Shown in pieces: positions 14,801 through 22,900 of a stretch of DNA of 23,037 nt. The notes beneath the pieces were generated by a model. The model ran no database searches. It had not been told where the DNA came from and saw only the letters and a list, made by a program, of their open reading frames with translations. Positions within the stretch are counted from its first letter, which is position 1. Every line of letters begins with the position of its first letter. The position numbers were made by a program, and so were the translations under genes. Source of the DNA: a virus; IMG/VR virus record IMGVR_UViG_3300024260_000055, positions 1 to 23,037 of that record; one strand, 5' to 3'.

Positions 14801-15986
14801 CGTCACCTATAAACTCGTCGTCCTCTAGGGCTTGCGCTTGCTCTGCTAATATGGCAGCCTGTGCTTCCTTACTAGCTTCGCTTAATTCGTCTTTGGCTAA
14901 TGCAGCCCTAGCGATGTTTACACCACCACCCTGTCCCGCACCAGCGAACGCGCCCATAACGGCATCACCACCGACGTCCTCCAGTAGTGGGGTACCAGTA
15001 CCAAGGTTCTCAAATACTTTCTCTTGCGCACCTTGTAATAATTCTTCACCACCTTCGAACCCAGCACCCTTAGCAACATCTACTGCGTTAGCTCGTAGAC
15101 CCTTTTTGGCCGACTGCTCTATTAAATTGGTAGCGGCTCCTGTAACTTTACTAGTAACGACCTCATCAGGGTTGAGTACACCCGCTTTGGTAGCCATTTT
15201 TCCGCTAATCAGTGATATACCCGCGGTTGCCATACCTGCTGGGACAGCAGCTAGTCTGTCTGTGCTGTACTCACCGGACGTACCGGTCTTCTCAATAATA
15301 TTTTTAGTTACTTCACCAGACGTAATAGCACCTTCACCAACTGCGGCTGCGGTATTACGCCCCATGTTAGCTATCTTACCAAGACCAGCCACTTCGGCAC
15401 CTGCTTTAATACCTTTAGCAGCGAGACCGCCACCAAACATGTAAGGTACAGATGTGGCAATTAGGTTGGCAACTTGACCTGGATGGTCAGCTACAAATGA
15501 ACCAGCTTCGCCACCTTGGGCAACCATAGCGTCAATGTAGTCCATAGTAGAGGCGTCAGGGCCTAATGAACCTGCAGCTTCTTGAAGTCGTGTGGATAGT
15601 TCTTGGTTAATCTCTTGTTGTCTATCGGATAGTAGAGCCTCGTCTAGTGCTTCGCCACCTTTCTGTAGCCAAGCTGACAACGGGTCGGCTACGTAGTGCA
15701 ACCCTGGAACCAAAGAACCAAGTCCAACTAATGCTCCTGCTGCTTTCGCAGTACCTGATATTAGACCGGTAGCAACGTCAGCTACATCTCTAACGCCACT
15801 TGTTTCCTCTGACTTATAGTCATACCCACTATCGGTTTGAGCACCACTAGTTCCTCTGCTGGGTATAGTCTGCTCTGCGCCAAAGGTGCGCTGGACGTAA
15901 TCGTTTAGCTGTTTATCAGTTGCGTTATCAGGGCCATCGAACTCGTATACTGTTCCGTCTGGGCCCGTGGTCTCGTATGTTGCCAT
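8874..15986 (-). CDS. giant polyvalent internal virion / ejection protein with putative zincin domain (gp16-like)
   Basis: A 2370-residue protein, last of the virion operon. It opens GPDGTVYEFDGPDNAT, seen at the start of other phage virion giants. Residues about 65-350 are Ala/Gly-rich with hydrophobic stretches and GFEGGEELLQGAQ (about 305-317), like membrane-active parts of ejected proteins. About 370-1200 is charged, probably helical and low in conserved motifs. A putative metallopeptidase lies near 1215-1440: FLHEVGVHLGL (H1269, E1270, H1274) with E1350 in SETIAYF as likely third ligand. The spacing is HExxxH, not classic HExxH. Residues about 1850-2130, with SSVGYHFTNATQPLM and a later LLKRLPKLMVQYRKY, resemble the LPD38-type region of polyvalent proteins. 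No transglycosylase motif of T7 gp16 type was seen. Position after gp13/14/15-like genes supports an ejection role; the protease call is by motif only. Confidence 0.82.
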   Translation of the reverse strand: MATYETTGPDGTVYEFDGPDNATDKQLNDYVQRTFGAEQTIPSRGTSGAQTDSGYDYKSEETSGVRDVADVATGLISGTAKAAGALVGLGSLVPGLHYVADPLSAWLQKGGEALDEALLSDRQQEINQELSTRLQEAAGSLGPDASTMDYIDAMVAQGGEAGSFVADHPGQVANLIATSVPYMFGGGLAAKGIKAGAEVAGLGKIANMGRNTAAAVGEGAITSGEVTKNIIEKTGTSGEYSTDRLAAVPAGMATAGISLISGKMATKAGVLNPDEVVTSKVTGAATNLIEQSAKKGLRANAVDVAKGAGFEGGEELLQGAQEKVFENLGTGTPLLEDVGGDAVMGAFAGAGQGGGVNIARAALAKDELSEASKEAQAAILAEQAQALEDDEFIGDAGAIASTEDSRAFAVKWSKILGVSTDEVFQDPRFDIVRQQQEEIKQEKITRTNRRKAAESFPDENKWEEENAANQAQQQRLDIANEQSDLGSAFVAWQEENEQYDTNDNVIEAFLSDPAVQDLLPEVDDSREPYFAALDAHSKFKDVEANRTPEEQAQVDAIVAPLIDALNVANSDKNLGGIAAVEQTAREQLDPAEWAIAKRNNAGPKKGKAKAAAKPATPGPISNEVPGTTEAPVITSPYKENSKKDLAHKEATEALGDLEAYPEITKAIESKKGVYGSGETLFSRTLAKAKVKKRLAELGTTTEGGLSKDKSSVATKDVGAKIAAAVASGEIELTNTQVKVLDVILDAIETDTLGEYFYGDGKTGSAAIAKAAGLKGRSTADAAVKSIMGYFTEFAGEGTKEQLKATKLRTEDGKTLGEASVDNEDAQTAEVEGFVPNENETKKVVADADETSNDDVVDVFDHGMGSVAAGGTRAIEGVASPDKKGKALVAKNAEAKGKTEDQARINKSRKGQEGLVSRVMGDKGMAKQIQESWDESKPEEAGSFNDLHVTAKYAWINAVGLAMEKGDPSALVEDAQVINDKFSNQKGETPNAEPNKRTEVKDEKVVNGQRKTDRRPERAGATADGRGKKSTETVRKPKVVQQLEAGAKDILGALWASEYPHLKKILTQKKYKAFESEITDIAKALEDGRSHKSTKDVIKKEESTAAARDNAIAFANKTLKSDDWFLDHPTLSEMLQARDFPGFRAEVSKLAKAEKKAKAERKESFSDAANAIAAMRKPKATAENNKKAMKFDSLLSMLFNKGAVPKLIRDHFHFVDTVAELNALFPNDTPTSTGVGGVYRTQQTATGLDEDVVFVMENIEEGTELALFLHEVGVHLGLESLFSDLDLEHVIGKIETWMVSDQPTLPLMKDGSLDPKDPVAIAGRVSEQLARIRARAKEEGKTIPGSTIESETIAYFIQYAVEAGVEPSAVAKQGSVENIAFLIVSSFRKALQKLGMSRAGVAELTVEDLLDLSLGAAREAMDEFGSASREISIGFKREARDAKDLKRLRKDANQAARSQESINPKKNKKDLSNTRKTIKAVFGDTGIQHWETFSNIMKRASNENKFLHQFIEENKIKMPGASIWFNLILKAEETANQIKRHVEGVAVQAREMSDERLAVVNKFIADSTLDRAWGYDPKFKGRKVKVDKEMSKRFDALRPPEQQLVKDVFAHGETMIQRKRAIAKAKGVSDAFFHTGVLDGPYAPLKRFGSYVTTLKSGALIKAEKAYELRANKINKRRVDNLRAKEAHFVVKFFDTIGEASRFKKEKKALYESATTTEKIKTVSEGNVSNHKVLSKVLGTMKASNIDPTAYKAMESLVQEMYMSSLDESNARESQAKREGIAGFESNMIRSFLSHSRAEANLISQMEHGADIAAALVNAEQEAKTDPEELVPVYNMLVSHYTSMLEGKETPIANTIAAFNTVWMLTSSVGYHFTNATQPLMVTVPVLAATFGDYKGTMKALLPMFGTGYQVARDVVTFKKQNGKFLHRQAEIDFSKLDPKYKELFKMLQDRKLLDVGMEQDLAEFTRLNTGSDVLNKASGAASDVTHRLYQAARVVEMYNRVSTAVAAHDMAIKQPGKIKHLGMTPSQFAMKIVQDTQGDFSNTDAPRLLKRLPKLMVQYRKYQFMMGWVYANAAKAAWAGSTAEEKAVGYKTLRYMLMHAGMFGGVRGLPFIGVVAGAFSLFSGGEEPEDIERIIGKYIDDPELANLISRGLPSIIGIDMSTKLSQDKIFHPAPFIDLELSQEGLRDAFFGTFLGPTGSTASSAIRSAEFASEGNAYRAVESAMPKGIKTIMESWRIGTEGYSLRNGDLVADPSHFSKLPLLANALGIPAADLSKIKWTYGQQYELKEYFSEAQSDIRNQYMDADEAGDFKKMAVLETEFHELQDAKDKVRPFFNNDYKALKRTSIRSLLGASRKQGKRERNSRRSLGTE

Positions 15987-16001
15987 TTTAGGTTCCGGTG
16001 T

Positions 16002-17420
16002 TTACTTTTTTACACGTGGCGTTGAAAACCCGCCGTTATTCTCAACTGGTTTGTTGTTTCCGCCGCCCAAACCTGTGTTCGAGCTGTTGTTTCCGCGCGC
16101 ACGGTTTAATAGTTGTTGGTGTGCTATCTCGGCTTCTGCAACTTTGTCCCAGTCAACCTTAAGCCCAGACGCTGTTGCTGCCCTAACTAGTTTGGCGTAC
16201 GTACCGTCAGGGTCACTAGTGAATTCGTTCATCGACTTAACGTTTAGGTCACCTTCGTAGTCTCTACCGCCGGTTTTTGCTTCTGCGTTAAGCTTATTCG
16301 TCTCGGCTTTAATCTTACCAAGTCCAGCTTTGTTCTTTTTAAACGTAGCCATTTGGTTAGCCAACTGTAGCGCACCACCTGGAGTGGCAAAAGCCTGCAC
16401 GTTGGCTCTTAGTTCTGCTTCGTTAGCGCCTTGCACGTAGTACGGCTCCATAGGAACAGTGTCCCCATTCTCGTGGGTGAAAGAATTAGCTAGTACAACG
16501 CTACCGTCTTCCAAGGTAAACCTTCTAACTTCGTTGCCTTCAACGCCATCGTTATCACTTAACCAAGAGGCTACGCCTTGGATACCGCTCTTAGGGTCAG
16601 CAAGCATAGCTTGGATTTCCGCAGAGTTAACATTAGCGTCTTTCAGTATGCCAGCGATTTGAGCGGCGTCCATGGTCTTAACCATAGCAGCGCCTTTACC
16701 TTCTTGGTCGCCGTGAAGACCAAACACCTCTATAAGGGCTTTCTTAGCTTCTTCCGGAGAACCCCATTTAGTGTTCTGGTGCTCTAGTAGCGCATCGTTT
16801 AGTGGTTTGTTTTGGTTCCACGTCATCTGGGCCGTCTGCACGTCAATTTGTTTCTGCTTAGCGTTTAGGCGTTCTGTTTTAGTCTTCGCGTCTATAAGCT
16901 CTGTGTTTGCAAACGTTTGGCCTGTATCGGCTACGGTTTTGTCTACTGTTGCCTGCGCTTGCTCAACCTTAATAGGGTTCACTTCTTGTTTAAACTTAGT
17001 GTCTTCTACCACTCCACCTGTCTGGGCGTCAGTTAAACCTGTGGACGCCTCAGTTTTTTTTCTGGTTGCTTCCAACTGGTCAAGGCGGGTCTGCATAGAC
17101 TCAAAGTCGTATTTGTTACTTAGTCCTTTACCTCTAATGTCTGCTATTTTAGCTTGCATATCCAGTGAGCCGGCAATGTCTCCGTAGCGGGCAGCGTTGT
17201 CACTTAACCCTTGGTACTTAGCGGTTCTAATATCGTCCATGGTGCCGTAGTTCTTACCGCCCATAGAGAAACCAGTTGATGCACCTGAAGCATCGAACTG
17301 CTCCTCTACTTCTTGGCCCATGATGTCTCTAGCCGCGCCGTCTCGACCGAAGTCGTTTACCGCGTCGTACGTAGACTTAAAGTTATCGGCAAACTGTTGC
17401 CATCCTGATTTACGTGCCAT
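16002..17420 (-). CDS. probable internal virion protein (gp15-like position)
   Basis: A 472-residue hydrophilic protein with no recognised catalytic motif. Residues about 110-205 are strongly helical with recurring Thr/Ala/Lys steps (RKKTEAS, TDAQTGG, VDKTVADTGQTFANT, DAKTKTERLNAKQKQ), suggesting a long rod or coiled coil. A middle domain follows, around RRFTLEDGSVVLANSF and PYYVQGANEAELR. The C-terminus is Asn/Gly-rich (RGNNSSNTGLGGGNN). GGAGG eight bases before the ATG is a strong ribosome binding site; it lies at the end of the preceding gene with a two-base gap. It sits between a 280-aa gp14-like gene and the 2370-aa giant gene, the place of gene 15 in T7, whose product forms the ejected core and periplasmic tube. 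The assignment rests on order, size and composition. Confidence 0.72.
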   Translation of the reverse strand: MARKSGWQQFADNFKSTYDAVNDFGRDGAARDIMGQEVEEQFDASGASTGFSMGGKNYGTMDDIRTAKYQGLSDNAARYGDIAGSLDMQAKIADIRGKGLSNKYDFESMQTRLDQLEATRKKTEASTGLTDAQTGGVVEDTKFKQEVNPIKVEQAQATVDKTVADTGQTFANTELIDAKTKTERLNAKQKQIDVQTAQMTWNQNKPLNDALLEHQNTKWGSPEEAKKALIEVFGLHGDQEGKGAAMVKTMDAAQIAGILKDANVNSAEIQAMLADPKSGIQGVASWLSDNDGVEGNEVRRFTLEDGSVVLANSFTHENGDTVPMEPYYVQGANEAELRANVQAFATPGGALQLANQMATFKKNKAGLGKIKAETNKLNAEAKTGGRDYEGDLNVKSMNEFTSDPDGTYAKLVRAATASGLKVDWDKVAEAEIAHQQLLNRARGNNSSNTGLGGGNNKPVENNGGFSTPRVKK

Positions 17421-17422
17421 AA

Positions 17423-18265
17423 TTAACCTCCGTAGAATCCGCGTTTACCGCCGTTAAACATACCAGTGTTGTACACACCAGCCGCTGCACCAAAGGCGCC
17501 ACCAATATCACCAAGTAAACTACCTCGGTTCTCACTTTCTTGCATGGCTATCTTAGTCTTGTTATTTAGTACGTTGCCCATAGTATTCAAGTTCATGTTT
17601 AGACCGGTACCGATTGTTGATGCACCTTGGTTCATACCTTGCATGTAGTCCTGCCCTGCTCCACGATAAGCGTTAGTAGCGTTAGCACCAGCAGAAGCTG
17701 CGTTGCCGTACGCCGAAGTAGAAGCTCCAGATAAGTAGTTACCCAAACCTGCTGCTTGGACTTTACGGTTGAAGCCTGCATCTACTGCACGCTCTCTAGT
17801 ACCTGTCATTGCACCAGCTCTGTTCGCCGAGTGCATAAGTGCGTTCTGAGCACCTATACCTTGGAACTTACCTGAATTTGGATTGACACCCATACCTGCC
17901 ATAGCTCGTTCGTTGGCCTTAGTTGTTCTGTTAAAAGCCAGCCCTGCATCTGCAGCGGCTTGAGTAGCGAGCCTGTTACGGTACGCGTCGGTGTCGAAGT
18001 TGTTTGCATCTGCAACGATGCTTTTCTCTAGAGGTCTAAAAGTGTCTTTGTAGTAATCGAAGTAGTCTTTACCTTGAGCCGCTTGGTCGTTCATCAAACC
18101 TGTCTGCGCGTCACCTATCGCATCCATCCTAGGTTTATTCTCGTCGTATATCGCTTTAGCTTGGTCAATTTGGTCTTGCCCCAACTGGCCCATTTTGTCT
18201 GAAGCTGCGGAACCCGCGTCTGTCAGTGGGGTATAGTCAGGGGCTTCTACATCTTTTTTACTCAT
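17423..18265 (-). CDS. probable internal virion protein (gp14-like position)
   Basis: A 280-residue Ala/Gly/Asn-rich protein. It begins MSKKDVEAPDYTPLTDAGS, has a helical region (DQIDQAKAIYDENKPRMDA), the motif AMAGMGVNPNSGKFQG around residues 120-135, then a long small-residue stretch (NYLSGASTSAYGNAASAGA) and a Gly-rich end (GGAFGAAAGVYNTG, GGKRGFYGG). The GMGVNPNSG element with flanking small-residue helices is familiar from podoviral internal virion proteins of the gp14 type, which enter the outer membrane during ejection. AGAGGA precedes the ATG. It overlaps the GNAT gene by eight bases and is followed two bases later by the 472-aa gene, so the three are translationally coupled. Function is inferred from order and composition. 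Confidence 0.75.
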   Translation of the reverse strand: MSKKDVEAPDYTPLTDAGSAASDKMGQLGQDQIDQAKAIYDENKPRMDAIGDAQTGLMNDQAAQGKDYFDYYKDTFRPLEKSIVADANNFDTDAYRNRLATQAAADAGLAFNRTTKANERAMAGMGVNPNSGKFQGIGAQNALMHSANRAGAMTGTRERAVDAGFNRKVQAAGLGNYLSGASTSAYGNAASAGANATNAYRGAGQDYMQGMNQGASTIGTGLNMNLNTMGNVLNNKTKIAMQESENRGSLLGDIGGAFGAAAGVYNTGMFNGGKRGFYGG

Positions 18266-18689
18266 TAGCTTTTCCTCTAAAGTAGTTCTGAGGCCATAGT
18301 ACCAGAAGTTTAACGTCTTGTCCTTCCGACCCAGCCTGTTTCATTACACCTTCTTCTTCGAATCCGATGTGTTTATCTAGTTTCAATGCTTTGGAATTGT
18401 CAGCTGCGACCAACCCCGTAAGTCTCTTTAAACCGCATGACCCAAATGCGTATTGTATTACCGCGTGGTCTAACAGTTCTAAAAGTAACTTACTGGGTTT
18501 GCTGACTGCGATATGTGCAGTGGCGTTACACTCGTTAAAGTTGTTAAATACAACGCCGCTTACAATTTGACCGTCTACTTCAGCGCCCATAGCGTAGAAC
18601 GAACCCCAAGAGGTTCTTTGTCCTACTTCTTCAGCTACCCACTTGCCAACACGCTCTTTATCATCAAAGACTAAACGCGATTCACTCAT
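18258..18689 (-). CDS. GNAT-fold protein in gp13 position
   Basis: A 143-residue protein with a GNAT fold. AMGAEVDGQIVSGVVFNNF gives the first strands, TAHIAVSKPSK the central strand, and KRLTGLVAADNSKALKL then DKHIGFEEEGVMKQA is the acetyl-CoA-binding segment: the VxxxNxxAxxLxxxxGFxxEG pattern shared by small GNAT enzymes. Phage T7 gp13-type proteins belong to an acetyltransferase-like family, and this gene lies directly before the gp14-, gp15- and gp16-like genes, so a virion assembly or internal-protein role is likely. Whether it acetylates anything is unknown. No clear ribosome binding site precedes the ATG. A possible promoter lies in the 69-base gap upstream. Confidence 0.85.
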   Translation of the reverse strand: MSESRLVFDDKERVGKWVAEEVGQRTSWGSFYAMGAEVDGQIVSGVVFNNFNECNATAHIAVSKPSKLLLELLDHAVIQYAFGSCGLKRLTGLVAADNSKALKLDKHIGFEEEGVMKQAGSEGQDVKLLVLWPQNYFRGKANE

Positions 18690-18758
18690 GGGAGCTTTGT
18701 ATACTATTTAGCACAAGTTTATTATATATCATAGTTAGCGAGTTAGGGGGAGTTTTAT
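18690..18758 (-). promoter_or_regulatory. possible minus-strand promoter before the internal virion genes
   Basis: This AT-rich gap separates the tail genes from the GNAT gene. On the minus strand it holds TGATATATAAT, with a perfect TATAAT at 18726-18721 and a TG just upstream resembling an extended -10 element. No -35 box is at the right distance. A phage-specific or weak host promoter is possible, but the match could be chance in AT-rich DNA. Confidence 0.35.
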
Positions 18759-19610
18759 TTAGTACTTATCGGCATCTATAATCATGTAGGTTACTTGCTG
18801 TGCCGCGGATATTATCCCTAGTGTATCTGAGGTGAAGTTCGGCCCACAAGCGTCTGCGACTGATGAGGTAGCTCCCTCATCAGAGTTATGACCCACCCAC
18901 CCGTAGAACGACGCTACCCCCCCACTATATAAACCGTACAACATGCTGTGGTACCTGTAACAGTAGTAGTCCACCCCATCAAACTTTGTAAGATACTGCC
19001 GCTGGTACCCTTGGATACCCCCAGATATCATAAAAGCTGGTCGGGTTATACTAAGCGCTGTCAGCGTGGTGGTGTAGTTGGCTATATTCTTAAAGTTTAT
19101 AGAGTGGGTGATGTAGGAACCTCCGAAGCTACCAAACACGCGGGGCATGAGCATTTTTCTAGTAGAGTCATACACAGGTTGCGTTCCTGTTGGGTCATAA
19201 ACTACTACCCCATACCCCACTGGATTATAGGAAGGTAGTTTCTTAAAGAACAATAGCGTCAGTGGGAAACTAGCGCTCGACAGTTTGTCCTGTCCTCTCC
19301 GTAGGACTATGTCCCATATACCTGTACCTGCGGTTTTCACAGAGGTAACTATTATCATTTTAGCGGTGTCCGCAAGAGTGGCCGCGCCTCCGGGTTCAAG
19401 TGAAAGCCCTAGGTCCGCTACGAATACTAAAGGAGGGTTGGTGTTGTCCCCTGTATTTACACGATACGTCTCCCACACGCCAGTAAGTAGTGCCGTATAG
19501 CTAAACCTGTTAGCGTACGTCTGAGTACTGTGCCACTCGTACCCCAAACCTTCTGAACTTATAATAGCTGTATCGTTATTGTTTATAAACGAAATTCCTT
19601 GTTCGGACAT
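18759..19610 (-). CDS. probable tail-tip/fibre accessory protein
   Basis: A 283-residue protein I cannot assign to a named family. It begins GISFINNNDTAIISSEG, is rich in beta-prone stretches (FSYTALLTGVW, AKMIIVTSVKTAG, YGVVVYDPTGTQ) and has a Tyr/Gly-rich centre (DYYCYRYHSMLYGLYSGG). The opening resembles small phage tail proteins encoded after the tail-tip gene, which place short beta modules at the receptor-binding end. Its ATG overlaps the stop of the 117-aa gene (TAATG), and GGAGG 12 bases upstream serves it. It closes the tail gene group before a 69-base gap. No signal peptide, membrane segment or enzyme motif is visible. Receptor contact is an inference from position. Confidence 0.68.
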   Translation of the reverse strand: MSEQGISFINNNDTAIISSEGLGYEWHSTQTYANRFSYTALLTGVWETYRVNTGDNTNPPLVFVADLGLSLEPGGAATLADTAKMIIVTSVKTAGTGIWDIVLRRGQDKLSSASFPLTLLFFKKLPSYNPVGYGVVVYDPTGTQPVYDSTRKMLMPRVFGSFGGSYITHSINFKNIANYTTTLTALSITRPAFMISGGIQGYQRQYLTKFDGVDYYCYRYHSMLYGLYSGGVASFYGWVGHNSDEGATSSVADACGPNFTSDTLGIISAAQQVTYMIIDADKY

Positions 19611-19963
19611 TATCTTAGCCCTCCAACAGCAGTAGACCCCGCATCGGTTACTGAGTACGCATCGCCCCCCATGACAACCAGGCGAACGTTTCCTAGAGTT
19701 TTTCCGTAGTTAACGGTAAAGGTGTACGTGTTAGAGTTAACAGGAGCGCCAGCAGGGGTAACGTCGGTCCACATCAGGGTCTGCATGTGCCCACTACTGT
19801 GCATAGAAAAGTACACGAAGTAGAAGGGGGAGTGTTCGCTAACCCACGTCACGTTAGTGGAGGCCGCTGTTAAAGTAACCTCGTGAACGACCTGTAGCCC
19901 TATGCTGGTTGTGTCTAGTTCTAAGTTACCAGCGCTATCGAGTATTTCAAAACCGAAGCTCAC
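19610..19963 (-). CDS. small beta-rich tail accessory protein
   Basis: A 117-residue protein beginning SFGFEILDSAGNLELDT, a start shared by small phage tail proteins next to host-specificity genes. The rest is beta-rich (VVHEVTLTAASTNVTWV, SPFYFVYFSMHSSG, YTFTVNYGKTLG, VRLVVMGG). The start is GTG at 19963, sharing one base with the stop of the large tail gene (TAGTG); an in-frame ATG is absent near the beginning, so the GTG is accepted. Its stop overlaps the next ATG in the same way, so all three tail genes are coupled. It probably decorates or caps the tail tip. The family name is uncertain. Confidence 0.7.
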   Translation of the reverse strand: MSFGFEILDSAGNLELDTTSIGLQVVHEVTLTAASTNVTWVSEHSPFYFVYFSMHSSGHMQTLMWTDVTPAGAPVNSNTYTFTVNYGKTLGNVRLVVMGGDAYSVTDAGSTAVGGLR

Positions 19964-22900
19964 TAGGCCACCGTAACAGAAGCAGTTGAAGGGTTGGATA
20001 CATTACCTGCACCATCTATAATGTATATGTAATATGTCCCCGCTAGCGTTGGAGCCAAAATAGTAGTAGAGGTGCCACTCGCTGCTTTAGTCTGGTTGGT
20101 GTAAGGGCTAAACACCGTAGTACTCAAAGGAACCAGCCAAATCTGGCTGTCAACGTAACCTGTGGAAACGATAGTAACAGACCCGCCTGGAGACGCTGTC
20201 GTACTAGTTGGTAGAACAACATCCGACATAGCAGTGGTAGTAATAGACGCAGTTGACCTGTTGGACACGTTGCCCGCTTGGTCAATAACGTACAAATAAT
20301 ATGTACCTTCGGAAGCAGGGGATACGATGCTAGTAGACACACCACTTACTGAGTGGGTCATAATGTTACTACTAGCGAAACTAACAGTACCTGTAGGGGC
20401 TAACCAAACTTCGTTAGTAGAGTCCGCAGTTGATACTATAGTAATAGTGCTACCAACTACAACAGTGGCAGATGAAGATAGCGTTGCGTTGACCACCGTG
20501 TTACTAGGTGGAACAACGTCTAAATTACCCATCACAACTCGTAGGTTCCCGGAGCCATCGAACACTCTAATCCTAGAGTTGTTTATCTCTAAGCGTGCTC
20601 CTGAGGTAGCCTTGCCGATATCTAACTTACCTCTGAACACGCCGTTGTTATTAACTTCCAAGCCGTACGCTTTGGACATTCTCCATCCAGCGATACCTGA
20701 GTCAAAGTTAGCACTCTGCATACCGTCATGAATCTTAGCGTTTGTAATAGCAGCGTTATCTATATTGGCCGTTGTAATAGCAGCATTGGCAATCTTAGCG
20801 TTTGTAATAGCAGCGTTATCTATTTTAGCCGTTGTAATTGCCGCGGTACCTATTTTTGCACTGGTTACGGCAGCGGCACCTATCGTAGCCTCTGTAATCG
20901 CCCCCAATACAATATGCGCTGAGTCCACAGCTAAAAGTCCTATCTTAGCGCTAGTAATAGCTGCGTTCTTGATAAAGGCAGACTCTATGTATACGCCCGC
21001 AGGGATAAGAACCGTAGTTCCATCGGTGTCATACGTGGGGGACGTTTTAACTGTAAAAGGTATTGTCTGGGGTGTAGTCGACCAAGCGGTACCCGTGTAG
21101 TATTTAATATCGCCGGTAGTGTCGTGAACCCACACTCTACCTTTGTACAAGCCTGTTGTTGGGGCGGAAGATGCCACTGTCGAGGCGGGAGCTACCCAAA
21201 AGGTATCAGCTCGTACTCCAAACTCCGAAGTTGGGGTAGCGTCGTTATTAGTAGATATTAAACCATACCCCGTAACGTGACCCCCATTATCAATTTTTAC
21301 TGCGTACTTGCCTTCAATTCCGTCTACAGAGCTCGCTACAGTGTTTACCGTAGTGAAACGGTCGCCTACTCGGGTAGATACGGTGTGGGTGTCCACCGCC
21401 ATAGCGGCGTCATCTTTCCACGCAAAAGTACTGCCCGTTTGCGTAGCCGCCTCACACGTAGTTTTAGTAGCGTACGCCGAGGCTATGTTTGTAACGCCGG
21501 TAGTAGTAACGGTGCGCTCACAGTAACCTACCTGTTCTACTATCTGTTCGCCTACATAGGCTTGAGTAGCAAGCCCTACCTCGTCCCAAGCGCCAGTGCT
21601 GCAATCGCTACCGCAATCAAACCGGTATAGTTTTCCGTTATCACTAGTATCCGACCACAAGTCTCCGTCTCGTAGAACTAGAGTGGCTGGGGTGTTACGG
21701 ACAAAGGTTCCCGAAGTAACTGTGTCGTTGAAGTCAGGCATAGTCGTTGAGAAGTAGCTTGTTACTTTACCATCTGCAGCCGATTGAGCGTCTCCCGCGT
21801 CTGCTATAGCTTGTGCTATGTCCGAGTCAGGTATAGATACCCACCCATCAACACTTGGAGTAGCTCCTGTGTCCTGCCAGCGAGACATTGTGTACTTCGC
21901 ATTAGTAGTGTTAAACCAAAGGTCACCTGTAGACATCGTGTGCGTTGGAGCACTTGGGGCAGTAGCCTCAAAGTAAGTAGTAACCTTACCGTTGGCTATG
22001 TTTTCTACGGTCACAATTCTACCGTCTTGCGCAGGCTCCCACGTACCAGTGCTAGACTTAAAGGCCCACAGCATATTCTCACTGTCTAGGTCTACCCAGG
22101 TGTCTCCGTTTTGAAGAACTAGAGTAGCTGGGTTGTTCCTTACCATAGCCCCCGTTCCGTCGTCAACGAAGTCAGGCATACCGTTTTGGTAGTACGTTTT
22201 AGTTTTAGTAGCCGCTAAAGTATCATCAGTGTATATAGTGGCTTCCGTCCAGTTAGCGCCGTCACTTTGGTATATCGCCCCGGGGGTGTACGTAGTGTCC
22301 GCAGTTCCACTTATAGGAATCCATATATCTCGTGTTACCCCTGTAGGTACATCATCAGAAGCATTACTATAGATTGTTCTTTTACCGTCAGCTAAGTCAG
22401 CTAAAGCAGTAAGGTTGCTATTATTGCCTATCTGAGACCATTCGTACGTAACCGGGGTTGTTGCAGGAACTTTAGGTTGGTACTTGTAAGTGTTGGTTAC
22501 ATCTACGGTTACTCCCCCCGTACTAACCTCTGTAGTACTCTCAATGAAGATGTCATTCTCCTTCATTCCCGTCTGTGAGGTGTGGTCGCCCCCACTAAAA
22601 ACTACTACTTCTTTGTCTATCTCCCCACCTACGTACGTCTGAATTGTATCCGTACCGTCTATGGTCGCCGAAGTAAGGTTGACAGCTACGGTACCATCAG
22701 TAATCCCAGTGTTTAATGAGGCTACTGAGTTCTGGGCTACGTACGCGTCTAGGTAAACTTTACCAACAGCGTTGTTTGGAGTATTTACCCACCCTAGTGT
22801 GCCTTGAGACCCAGCTGTAGGGTCTTGGTACCTGTATATGCAAGTGTCATCTAGCGGGGTAACTTTATCTGTGTCAATCCACAAGTCACCGAAAGACGCA

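Noticed and set aside
14695-15444. Long open frames on the + strand opposite the giant virion gene (for example 249 codons here).
   Set aside because: Their products are Ser/Ala/Pro-rich low-complexity sequences, as expected from the complement of a biased coding gene, and they lack ribosome binding sites and recognisable domains.
22882-22884. TTG start for the large tail protein.
   Set aside because: The frame stays open to the window edge and upstream residues complete the GEIVGFFQD...GDLWIDTD module, so the gene begins outside the window.
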